A stretch of 22,455 nt of DNA from Ephemerocybe angulata (GCA_013368325.1 JAACJK010000263.1:1-22455), one strand, 5' to 3'. Shown: positions 1-9,574, numbered from the stretch's first letter. The notes: a model not told the origin generated them from the sequence alone. Made by a program: numbers and translations.

Positions 1-38
1 GATCGCAGCCTTTCAAGCCAAGCCTCTCACGTACTTAC

Positions 39-300
39 GTCAGTATGTCTCTACATTTACTCATCCGGTTCCTGGTCTCGCGTCCGAGTTGGGGAGCCAA
101 GGTAAACGGAAAACCGAACACGGGCTTGTCACGGTGATCGAAGGTGTGTCTCTTCAAACGGGCGCGGAAGGAGCGCGGTTGCCGGGCGACGGCGTTCGGT
201 AAAGTCTGTATAGAAATGAGTCCGGTGAGCAATAGGTTCAATTTGGATATAGAATGAAAGGATAACGTACCAGCAAGGCTCCTCGCGGCATAGTTGAGGA
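39..300 (-). other. Downstream spliced exons of the small-exon gene (probable 3' untranslated region)
   Basis: Beyond both candidate stops the splice pattern continues. The intron 206-270 (GTACGT donor, GCTCAC branch, TACAG acceptor) is a near relative of intron 406-470. The exon 39-205 begins ACTTT like the exons at 586, 504 and 405. A further donor stands at 33-38 (GTAAGT). An intron this far past a stop is unusual and may mean the reading frame is not fully understood. Equivalents are about 9613-9873 and 19181-19442. Confidence 0.35.
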
Positions 301-1099
301 CTACGCGGAATGCGCGCTTGCCGCGATGATCGACAGGGCGCGTTTCCTCAGATGAGCGCAGATATCAAGCGAAGCACGCTTTGCGTGTGCTTCGCTTGGT
401 AAAGTCTATATGGAAATGAATCCGGTGAGCAACATATCCAATCTGGGCGAGAGGCGACTGCGTCACGTACCGGATGGTGGAGGTGTCTGAGTGAATTGAA
501 AAGTCTACGGGATGGCGTCAGAACCCTCGCAATGGACACAAAGGTACGAGAATGACGTACCGAGAACCTAGTTGTCACCTAAAAGTCTAAATTCTAACGA
601 CAATTTAGTGACAGGCCTGGGGATCCGAAGAAGAGAACTCACCTGTGAAGGCCCACGGAACGACGAAGGCACAACATAAATGTTTCCGGCAAGCGGAGAG
701 CCGCCTGAGGGGAAAATGGGGTGTCAGCATGCGAGAAGGAAGGAGATGGGACGTACGTTCTGCGAACAAATATTTGCGTACAACCTAAATGGGCATGAGC
801 GAGCAGACTGGGACGAAAGCGAAGAAGGATGCTCACCTGTCAAAGCACCCAAGATGACAAAGCCGCAACAGAATTTCTTCCGGCGAGCGAGGCACTATGG
901 GGATCCTGAGTTGAGGAGAAAGCAGTCAGACAAATCGGTTGTGAGTAGAGAGGGTGATACGCACGTTCTTGAAAATTCGGGATTGTGGAATCGAGGTTCT
1001 GGGTGGAAAGGTGGGAGGTGAGCCGGCAAGTGGAGGCGAATGAGTGCAAAACTCTGACCCTTTGAAAGTGCCGTGGATGACGAAGACACAACAGATTTT
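301..1099 (-). CDS. 3' part of a small-exon gene with SPEExLL repeats, copy 1
   Basis: Not recognised. Chain of small exons on the minus strand: 1059-1099, 965-998, 837-905, 757-784, 643-704, 561-586, 471-504, 271-405. The introns are mostly 52-65 nt with GTGAGT, GTGCGT or GTACGT donors and CTGAC or CTCAC branch sites. In copies 2 and 3 (one extra base near 987) the first five exons share one open frame with repeated motifs: CSPEENLLCLRH, RSPEEILLRLCH and RLPETFMLCLRR, alternating with short unrelated exons. Including exon 561-586 ends the protein at TAG 568-570; skipping it keeps the frame open through 471-504 and 271-405 to TAG 301-303. The first acceptor (1100, CCGGAAG) is weak and the true 5' end, probably up to about 1700, is not resolved. 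The motif vaguely resembles the start of an F-box, but I do not claim it. Confidence 0.45.
366..398. other. Perfect 12-bp hairpin, copy 1
   Basis: CAAGCGAAGCAC and its exact inverse GTGCTTCGCTTG, separated by nine bases (GCTTTGCGT). It lies at the 5' side of exon 271-405 of the small-exon gene, just inside its acceptor, so it would form in the transcript. It is unchanged in all three copies. Confidence 0.85.
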
Positions 1100-1499
1100 C
1101 TTCCGGCGAGCAAGTCAATCGATATTGAGTCGGCAGTTAAAGCCACAGGCGTACCGTTTAGCCTTCGAGTCTTGAGTGTGTGACTGTGTGTCGAGCGGGG
1201 CGTTGGAGTGCCGATTGAAGTAGCGAAATCACGACAGAACGAGTTCCGGCGAGCGAGCTTCATGACGTCTGTTGGCAACGGAAGGCGAAGCCCTCAATCT
1301 GTCAGCGAGCAAGGGGAGAGTGGATTCTGGCGCACCATAGGGAACTTGGAATGTCGATATAGCAACAAAAATGGATCCCGCGAGCGGGATGTCTGTTCAA
1401 TGTTGCGAAAGGCTGGTGATGGCGAGGGGTGAAAATGGTAGGATTTGAGCGAATGTATAGCAACAGAAACGCGTCCGGCGAGCGGTGCGTCTCTGGTGG

Positions 1500-2310
1500 G
1501 ATGGCCTTGCGTAGCACAGAGAAAGTGAATATGGATAGGAATATAGTCGTATACCCAAAGAACGATGTGACGAGGCGAATGTTGCCGTGTGAGAAGTCGG
1601 TCGAACGGAGGTATTGGCAGCAGAGCATGGTACGATGATTGGAGTAGTCCGCCAAGGCGGAGAAGCATCTGGAACGAGGCGCGAAAGTGTGATCGAATTA
1701 TGGGTAAACCGAGCAGGCGCGGCGCTTCCGAGATGCATTACTTAATTGTATTGAGGCAATGCGGTACTTCTCTATTCTAGCGAGATATGTACTATCTAAA
1801 ACAATGGAACACCCTGTCTCTCATGTATTCATTTCTACGTAGATACAGAGCCATCCATGAAGGCCTAGGTAAGGAATGAGCAAAGTCGCGATGAGAGGAG
1901 GAATAGAAATTGGGAATGGAGGCGCACCGGCGGCGGTAACGGAATCTATCATGTCACGGAGGTACCGGAAGCGAAGTCGGAAAGCGAAGCGAAGGCGGAA
2001 CGCGAAGCAAAGGGCAGTTTGTAGGAGTCCTGAGGGAAGGTCAGGAATCCCTCTACTCCTTTTCTAGCACTCTTGACCACCATATTACCCCAGGACCAGT
2101 GGGGGAATATGAGAGTAAAGAGGACAGAAAGGAGAGGGAGGTGCAACGAGGTACGTACCGTAGCGAGGTATAGAGACCGAAGCGAGCAATATTTGGTAAG
2201 CGGAGAGGAGTTGACCTTGGCGTCGAGCTAGTCAGTGAACGGAGGCGAACTAGGTAATGAGCGGGGACGTGACTACACGTCAGTTTCCTCAAGTCACAGC
2301 ACCGTTGGAG
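1500..2310. other. Stretch without a resolved gene, copy 1
   Basis: Lies between the small-exon array and the plus-strand TATA box. Its left part (to about 1740) may hold 5' exons of the small-exon gene, but I cannot place splice sites there. It contains purine-rich GCGAAG repeats at 1968-2010 and an imperfect inverted repeat at about 2022-2062 (GGAGTCCTGA against TCAGGAATCCC). Equivalents are about 11070-11878 and 20641-21448. Confidence 0.5.
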
Positions 2311-2318
2311 TATAAATA
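2311..2318 (+). promoter_or_regulatory. TATA box of the compact plus-strand unit, copy 1
   Basis: TATAAATA, a textbook TATA element, 22 bases before the ATG at 2333 and 332 bases before an AATAAA signal. A start site 25-35 bases downstream would fall at or just after that ATG, so the next in-frame ATG, at 2390, may be the real start. Confidence 0.6.
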
Positions 2319-2332
2319 CCCTGGTGCACTTC

Positions 2333-2618
2333 ATGACACTCCATCCCGCTATCCTTGCTGCCCGTCTGCCCCTGTGCACGTCCGTTATGCTTGCCGTCAT
2401 GTCCGCATCCATTCCTCTGCCCTGCTGCTTCCCTCTCCATCCCCTACGTCATACTCTCTCCTTGCAGTACCTCCGCGCAGATAGTTTCTACGATGAAACA
2501 GGGTGTGGGCAAATGGACCCAGGTGAGTTTTGCTGTCTCCTTTCCGGCTCGTCGTTCGATTTTAGACTTGGTGATCGTCGCCGCCCGTAGACACGTAGAT
2601 AGCCCCGTAGTCACGTAG
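2333..2618 (+). CDS. Putative small spliced gene of about 80 residues, copy 1
   Basis: Not recognised. Exon 2333-2522, a 43-nt intron 2523-2565 (CAG|GTGAGT to TTTTAG) and exon 2566-2618 join in frame to give about 80 residues. The N-terminal half is hydrophobic and Cys/Pro-rich (motif IPLPCCFPLHP) and could be a weak signal sequence. The unit is framed by TATAAATA and AATAAA (2650-2655) and points tail to tail at the kinase gene. The sequence is identical in all three copies, which is notable given how many indels occur elsewhere. It could instead be a short noncoding RNA; the intron is at the short end for fungi. Confidence 0.33.
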
Positions 2619-2640
2619 ACCGCCCTGTAGTAGACACGCT
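2584..2640 (+). repeat. Three imperfect ~20-bp tandem repeats, copy 1
   Basis: Blocks built on CCCGTAG and CACGTAGA recur three times between the small gene's last codons and its AATAAA (CCCGTAGACACGTAGATAG, then CCCCGTAGTCACGTAGACCG, then CCCTGTAGTAGACACG). The same blocks are at about 12152-12208 and 21722-21778. Confidence 0.6.
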
Positions 2641-2649
2641 TCGGCCTTG

Positions 2650-2655
2650 AATAAA
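2650..2655 (+). terminator. AATAAA polyadenylation signal, copy 1
   Basis: AATAAA 32 bases after the stop codon of the small plus-strand gene and about 115 bases before the convergent end of the kinase gene. Confidence 0.45.
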
Positions 2656-2667
2656 CGGAATGCATTA

Positions 2668-4216
<1,549 letters not shown>

Positions 4217-4416
4217 CGTCGACGATGATGCGGGGTGCGATGCGGGGTGTCGTCGGTGCGGGCCAATGTCGCAGCAGCTTTTCCGTGCGCGTAAGGTGCG
4301 ATGAGTGTGTGGTCGGTCTAAGAGGCTTCGAGCAGAGAACGTAAAGGGCAGAAGTTCGAGGATGACGGTACGGAGGAAACCCAGGGGAAACACGAGGAAT
4401 GATCTGATGGGTTTAG

Positions 4417-4423
4417 TAATATA
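4417..4423 (-). promoter_or_regulatory. SNF1: Candidate TATA element of the kinase, copy 1
   Basis: TATATTA on the minus strand, about 200 bases upstream of the kinase ATG. It is the only TATA-like sequence in that stretch. Position and orientation fit, but there is no further support. Confidence 0.35.
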
Positions 4424-4986
4424 GGGGCGTCTTTTTCCCTGTCCTCCGCGAAATTCGTTGCAGTTCAGTCGAGGCTACGACTATTTCACCGGATCTTCGC
4501 CTACTGAATCCAGGTCTATGCTATCGTGCACCCCTCTTCACACCGACGAAGCATCCTGCGGACGGAGCCAACCCTCCTCAACCGAAAGTCCGAACGCCTC
4601 GGACCGCCTGCGGCCCGTCCAGCGTTGCGGCTGTTTGGCAGCCACAGGATCACGTGTACAGCCTCGCGTCGAGCGCGCCCCCGCCTTCGCTCAACCTCAT
4701 TAAGCTTCCACCCACCACACGATGAGACGGGCGGGCTCAGAGCGTCCGACACTATGCCCGGCCCCCCATAGCGCTTGGGGAGGGATGATCGTGCATCGAT
4801 TCGTATGCTACGCTACGCTACAGACACACACACACACGCCCATCGACGCCGCTCCCTGGATCGCCACGCGCCTGCCTCTGCGCCATCGACCGTCGCTCGC
4901 TTTCCCTCCTAGCGAGGCCGTCTGGGCTGCGACGCTCTCTCTCTCCCTCTTGGATCCGTCCCTTCGCCTCTCCCCCCTTCCTTCGC
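4424..4986. other. Spacer between the kinase promoter and the end of the multi-intron gene, copy 1
   Basis: No gene is visible. It contains an AC dinucleotide run at about 4824-4837 preceded by GCTAC triplets, and a CT-rich tract at 4930-4990. The end of the multi-intron gene's transcript probably falls here. In copy 2 (13988-14557) there are two extra four-base blocks, AACA-type near 14113 and GCTC-type near 14253. Confidence 0.6.
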
Positions 4987-6942
4987 TCACTCTCCCACGA
5001 TCCTCCGCATATCCGTACTCGCAGGCTCTCGGTGTTTAACTGGCGCGCGCATACAAGGTCAGCCGTCCATCCACTACAAATCGGGCTCGATGCTTACCGG
5101 TTATCGTAGTCTCGACATACGAAGCTCGGGAAGAGCGAAATGGAGTGGTGTAGTGGGTGGTGGTAGAGACTTACGAGGTGCGTTAGTATCGATTTGTTGT
5201 TTGTATCGAGCGAGTACTCACGTTGCATCGGTCCTACCCAGGTGTGCCTCCCACAACGAATCCACCAGCTTTCACGATTGCGCACGGCATCCGAACTTCG
5301 ACCGAGCGCGAAAATCGGCGACCACGAACACCAGGCAACATGCTCGACTGCGTCAGGAGCTAGTAGTAGGTACGTCAACTTCAACGCTACGCATATTTCG
5401 AAGATAAACTTACCCGGTATACACCTCCCAGCCTCTAGATCACAAATCCAACCCCCAGGCATCGAATCGAAACGCGAGGGATGGTTCGGGGACGGCGAAT
5501 CCTTCCGTGTTGTGTTGGGACTGGGCCGGCCGGCGTCGAGCAGAAACCTGCTCAAGGTACGTCAACTCTCGCTTCCAGACCAATTCACAGACACGTACCT
5601 CGTATAGCCCACCTCTCAAGCCTACTATATGGCCGCGGCAACCGCGACGCCCAAGAATCAGTCTGCCAGACGTCTTCAAGGCCCGAGTCCAGAACCGAGC
5701 TAGATCCTGAAAGGTCAGTCACAACGCCCGTAAACGAAACGAAACGACTCAGACTCACCTCGACCGATACACAGCATCGAAAAGCCGACACGTTCAACTC
5801 AAAACCGACGCCAGCCCAGACCTTTGCCCGCAACGACGACGACGACGATACACGCGCCAACCAACACCCCTGCTCACCCTACCAAACACAACATCAACCA
5901 GACGCTCAACACCCTAACGACAACGGCAAACGCACCATCCGACGACCTCCTCGCCCCGGCATTTCATCGCGATCCCTCAACAGCCTGCCGACGCCGTCAG
6001 CACGACCCCAAGTCGCAAAGCACACCTTGCGTACGCACCTCATGACTACCACCACCGACGACGACGACGAGCTCGCCACCCTCCCAGCGCAGACCCACGA
6101 CGACGACGGGATACGTACCGCCGTGACCCTGCGTGAACACGACGGACATCAGCAACGGTCTCAACACCGTCAACGACGAGGGCGGACGCACCATTTGACG
6201 ATTCGACGAGCTCGATCCCACCTAGCGGTCGTCTGGAATCCCTGCAAACACCGTCAGCAAGCCAATCCGGCGCAGAAAGCTCGGGGACTCACTGAACGGC
6301 CGACACCGACGACGACGACGACGACGACGACGGGCTCTGACCTTCCGATGAGCTCGTCGTGCTCGTCGTCCTCCAAACCCTCCCGAAACCCTTCCAAACC
6401 GTGAGCACGCATCCCCACACGAGCAAGACCCAACGGCGCACTCGCCTCCCTTCCCAGTCGCAGACGACGAGCACAACGTCCTGCACGCCGAACAAGCCCA
6501 TCAGCGAAGCCGCAACAAGACAGGTCGTACTCACCTACCTCGACGACAACGGCGTATTGCAGCGCGGCCCCGACGGCGACGACGGGCCGAAGGAAGAGGA
6601 TGGGACGACGTCGGCTCCACTTCACGGTCGTCTTGATGCTCAAGACCGTCAGCATGCGACTCCGGCGCAGAAATTCGCGGACTCACCTCACGGCCAACGA
6701 CGACGGGCTCTGGCTAGCCGACGAGCTCGTCATGCTCGACGTCCTCCTCGACCTTTTCGAATCCTGCCGAAGCTGTCAGAACGCCTCCCTGCACCCCAGC
6801 TGGCGCACTCGCCTCCGCACACGGCGAGCACAAAGTCCTGCACCGAGGATACCCATGTCAGCGAACTACCCCAACCGCAACGAGGGGACGCCGTACTCAC
6901 CTGCAGACGTCGTCGTCAACAACGACGAAATACCAAGCACAT
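4987..6942 (-). CDS. Multi-intron gene of unknown function, copy 1
   Basis: Not recognised. Fifteen introns of 48-70 nt: 7214-7283, 7075-7138, 6838-6900, 6764-6820, 6639-6686, 6481-6534, 6242-6292, 6129-6191, 5985-6038, 5879-5935, 5707-5758, 5548-5598, 5348-5413, 5170-5221, 5040-5097. Most donors are GTGAGT, GTAAGC or GTGCGT, and nearly all introns carry CTGAC or a one-base variant before AG. Weak points are acceptors TTGAG (6639) and GTAAG (5170). The first ATG of the mRNA (6940-6942) opens a frame through the remaining thirteen introns to TGA at 4987, about 409 residues, if copy 2 is right at two homopolymers (near 6933 and 5545). The product has Ser runs, a Val run, an acidic stretch EDDEHDELIG and no visible signal peptide. 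A one-base copy difference near 5326 leaves the C terminus open. Exons near 6690-6837 and 6293-6480 are duplicates read in different frames, which weakens the coding claim. Confidence 0.5.
6232..6930 (-). repeat. Diverged duplicated exon-intron modules, copy 1
   Basis: Two modules about 400 bases apart (6232-6590 and 6634-6930) share landmarks in the same order: a GCTGACGGTNTT intron end, a GTGAGTCC donor, a block reading GACGAGCTC, GTGCTCG, GGCGAGTGCGCC, and a GTGCAGGAC acceptor. A shorter third relative lies at 5936-6128. Intron sequence is duplicated along with the exons, so this is DNA-level duplication rather than retroposition. The equivalent in copy 2 is about 15803-16501. Confidence 0.6.
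6307..6332. repeat. GAC microsatellite, copy 1
   Basis: Nearly nine uninterrupted GAC/GTC triplets inside an exon of the multi-intron gene. In the proposed frame it encodes a run of eight valines. Length is the same in copy 2. Confidence 0.9.
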
Positions 6943-7437
6943 CACCAACGACGACGAGAGGGAGGGAAGGAAGGAGGAATATGGTGGTGGTGGGAAGAGA
7001 GGCAAAGCGAGGAAGAAGCGACGCGGAGTATATGTGGGCGAACGGCAGCCGAGCAAGCGGGTCGATAAACAGACCTACGCGACGACCTCGTGATGAGCGC
7101 GAGCAAGCGAGCGAGGACGCGATGGCAGAGGGGCTTACGATAGGGAGAGTTTGTTGTGTGCGATGACGATGACGACGAGGCGGCAGTGGATCGAAGATGG
7201 GTTGCGTGGTGCGCTGGGATGGAAAGAGAACGGGAGGTGACGATGAGCGGAGGGCGGTGTGCGACGAGGGAGGGAGGGCTTACCTGGCGAGGTCGCTGTG
7301 GGAGACGACGACGGCGGCGTGTACAGCACGATGAGGAGGGCTGGAGGCGAGTGTGAGCGAAGTGAAGAGGCAGCAATGGAAAGGGGGAAATGAGGGAGGA
7401 AGGGAGGGAATGCTGAATAGAACCTCGGTGCGTCCTC

Positions 7438-7445
7438 CTTATATA
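7438..7445 (-). promoter_or_regulatory. TATA box of the multi-intron gene, copy 1
   Basis: TATATAAG on the minus strand, followed by a pyrimidine-rich leader (blocks of CCCTCC and TTCC). The first strong donor, CAG|GTAAGC at 7283, lies 155 bases downstream. The spliced leader has no ATG until 6942. A TATA box, a CT-rich start region and an ATG-free leader in the right order argue that the minus strand is the sense strand here. Confidence 0.6.
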
Positions 7446-7919
7446 TCCCCCTCCCCCATCCGAATCCAGACTCCTGCAGATCGACCAGATCTCCGTCTCC
7501 CATATCCATACCATCCGAACATGTACCGTACGCCCCGGCCCAATCCCAATATACCTATTTTTACACCTATTCCGTATTTTGCGCGTTTAGCGTGTTATGC
7601 TGCAAGCAGAACTCGACTCGACGCCTATGCAACGGCACTAGAAGGCGAGGGGCTGTCAGGGAATTAGATTTGTGGGGGTGCCAAGGCGAGCCGGAGCCGA
7701 ATTCCATGTCCGGTTTGTTGCATGGGTGGGAGTGTGCGATGGGGTACACGGGGGAAGGGAACACCGGGGTTGTGAGCGGTTTGAAGGATTGAGGTTGTGA
7801 ATGTCGGCGAGAGGACGAGTGGATGGAGAGGCGTCGTCGAAGGGTATGCGTAGTATATTATGAGCAATCCCTTGAGATATCCAAAGTCAGACATATGTTT
7901 CTACGGAGTGTCGGTGCGT
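7446..7919. other. Stretch without a gene, copy 1
   Basis: Upstream region of the multi-intron gene. No reading frame with splice support is seen. A TATATTA on the plus strand lies near 7853 but leads to nothing recognisable. The equivalent is about 17016-17490. Confidence 0.5.
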
Positions 7920-8312
7920 TCAAAATGCGTGTGCAGGTCTATGAACCCGCGCAACACTAAAATTACCAAGTCCCACCCACCAATCCACCATCCCCCAAAT
8001 CCGCTCACGACACACCTCCAGCAACTCATGCCAAGCCATACCCAGACCTCCATAATTACCCCAACACACGAAAACGACGGGGAACGTAACGACCATCTCT
8101 GCACCGTAAGTACGTTCATTCATCACCTTCTCCCAATCCCCTCCCGAGCTCAGCGCACCTTCACAACGCCAGCTTCCATCCTCGGTACCGCCCACACCTG
8201 TCACACGCAACTCGGTACCCACGACTGTGTGCCATAATCGTCTGAGAACGCAAGAGTGTGTTCGGCGGGTGTAGGGAGGTGCGGGATGGCGCGGGGAAGT
8301 GCAGAAATGCAA
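7920..8312 (-). CDS. Doubtful 130-codon reading frame, copy 1
   Basis: Unbroken frame of 130 codons with an ordinary amino acid mix and several tryptophans (motifs GDWEKVMNER and GMAWHELLEV). It is the same length and sequence in copy 2, unlike most frames in this window. No known domain, no convincing TATA box. The opposite strand is also partly open. It could be one exon of a spliced gene. Confidence 0.25.
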   Translation of the reverse strand: MHFCTSPRHPAPPYTRRTHSCVLRRLWHTVVGTELRVTGVGGTEDGSWRCEGALSSGGDWEKVMNERTYGAEMVVTFPVVFVCWGNYGGLGMAWHELLEVCRERIWGMVDWWVGLGNFSVARVHRPAHAF

Positions 8313-8385
8313 CTTGAACTGTGTTGTTTTCTGCAGGAGGATCGTAAACCTGAGGGCTAGAAAATTTGAGGGACAGACTGAGAGA

Positions 8386-8416
8386 GGTAGTCTGAGCTTT
8401 TTCAGGTAGTCTGAGC
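8386..8416. repeat. 12-bp direct repeat with an overlapping inverted repeat, copy 1
   Basis: GGTAGTCTGAGC at 8386-8397 and again at 8405-8416. CAGACT at 8374-8379 is the inverse of AGTCTG inside both repeats, so a small stem can form. The equivalent in copy 2 is about 17957-17987. Confidence 0.7.
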
Positions 8417-8449
8417 ATGAGATCGTGGTGGATTACGCATTTTAAGAGA

Positions 8450-8499
8450 TAAGCGCCCAAAACGCGATTAAGCGCTTACCCGCGATTTCGCAGATCGCG
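8450..8499. other. Cluster of CG-rich palindromes, copy 1
   Basis: TAAGCGC at 8450, the exact 10-bp palindrome TAAGCGCTTA at 8469-8478, and CGCGA at 8481 facing TCGCG at 8495. It sits in gene-poor DNA. The equivalent in copy 2 is about 18021-18070, with the palindrome at 18040-18049. Confidence 0.6.
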
Positions 8500-9574
8500 C
8501 TCTCATTTCGCTACGATATCGTACCAAAACACCCCTATATCACTTTTCCACGCTCCTACTACCGTCTGGCGCACTTTTAGCTACGAGTTCAGACGCAAAG
8601 GCGTCGGGATTTGCTTGTAATGTATTGTGGTTTGTGCAACTGCAATGTCCAGAGTACCTTCGGAGATCCGAAGTTAGAGCGCCGAGTGTGCGCTTGGATG
8701 GGTGTTGGCTTGGCCTGTGGAGCCGAGTTATGTGCGTACGTACATACCTGTGAGCCGGGGAACGGGGAATGGAGATGTGCGGGATGTCGGATAGTGGGTT
8801 TGGGGTGGACGGGGTGTGAAGCGATTGGGTCAATGAGCCATGGTGGAGTCTTGCGATTGGAACGCGTTGCTGGTATACGAAGCAATACAGGACAGTACGT
8901 ACATGTGCTACTATCTAGTGTGCGTGTTTGTATGGGACATACATGCCAGAGAATGTCGTGCGCAAAGTCCGCCAGGGAGGCGAGCCGGGGGATCAAACTA
9001 TAAAATGCACTCTGTGCGAATGTTTTCGATGCGACGGTCTTCCCGGATACGAGTAGCATGCAGCACTGCTATTCCGTGATGGATCTCTATACTTCAATGT
9101 TAGTGAAATGTAATTACCCTCGAGAACTCGGCCCCGTCGTCAACTTGAATGAAAAACCTACATACGCGGCGGATTGGGCATGACTGAACAGGTTCAATCA
9201 TCTCTGGCGGACCGCACCACGGAAATGTGACACCAAATTTTTTTCATGTTTTGTAACTGTAAAGTAAGAGTTTGGTGCGATAGAGCAATATCTAGGTAGC
9301 TCAGACAGTCACAAATGGACTGGATATCTCTCCGGCGGCGGTCGCGCACGGGCCCCAGCCAGAAAGCGGCGCGGCGGCACTCGTATGACTTGCTCGGACT
9401 GGTACTCCGAAGCTATTCAATGGTACCCTACTTATATCCAGTGCCGTATGAAGACTATTCAAGTCCAGAAATTGACCAGATACCTATCTGGGCCCAGAGC
9501 ATCCGTGATCGAAATAGGCGCCAATTCGGTTCAGGCGGCGCTCGCGCATAACGTGCCTGCCGAGTAACCAGCCT
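8500..9574. other. Gene-poor stretch with an isolated TATA box, copy 1
   Basis: No supported gene. A plus-strand TATAAAA stands at 8999-9005 (18570-18576 in copy 2). Frames downstream of it at 9315-9567 change between copies because of indels, so I cannot call a product. An inverted repeat CACCAAA/TTTGGTG spans about 9230-9277. The equivalent in copy 2 is about 18071-19144. Confidence 0.5.

Larger units (their letters stand above)
199..1484 (-). repeat. Array of nine degenerate ~35-bp repeats, copy 1
   Basis: Nine related elements, all in the same orientation, at about 199-232, 399-432, 669-697, 775-806, 859-890, 1081-1112, 1222-1258, 1354-1388 and 1450-1484. The minus-strand consensus is close to GCTCGCCGGA, a short variable part, then TTTCTGTTG. 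Spacing is irregular (84 to 270 bases). Some elements fall in exons (SPEExLL motif); the two leftmost form intron 3' ends, where GCTCACCGGA supplies the branch site and TATAG or TACAG the acceptor. Confidence 0.7.

Noticed and set aside
680..1021. Plus-strand frame with QQNFFRRARHYGD-type sequence
   Set aside because: Antisense of the degenerate repeat array; its repeats match the minus-strand exon chain better.
5585..6404. Long plus-strand reading frame rich in Thr, Arg, Asp and Pro
   Set aside because: It runs across well-formed minus-strand introns, has low-complexity composition from GAC runs, and its N terminus changes between copies. I prefer the minus-strand spliced gene but keep the conflict as a finding.
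6359..7093. Plus-strand frame of 244 codons
   Set aside because: Antisense to the TATA box, leader and first exons of the multi-intron gene, and interrupted in meaning by an indel between copies near 6850; no recognisable product.
8665..8704. Resemblance to the 5S rRNA internal control region (TCCGAAGTTA followed by CTTGGATGGGTG)
   Set aside because: The two blocks are about a dozen bases too close together and no 5S-like stems surround them; at best a decayed fragment.
9186..9205. GGTTCAATC as a tRNA B box
   Set aside because: No T-stem pairing around it, and no A box or acceptor stem upstream.
9315..9567. Two overlapping plus-strand frames after the TATAAAA at 8999
   Set aside because: A two-base indel between copies switches which frame is open, so no protein can be called.
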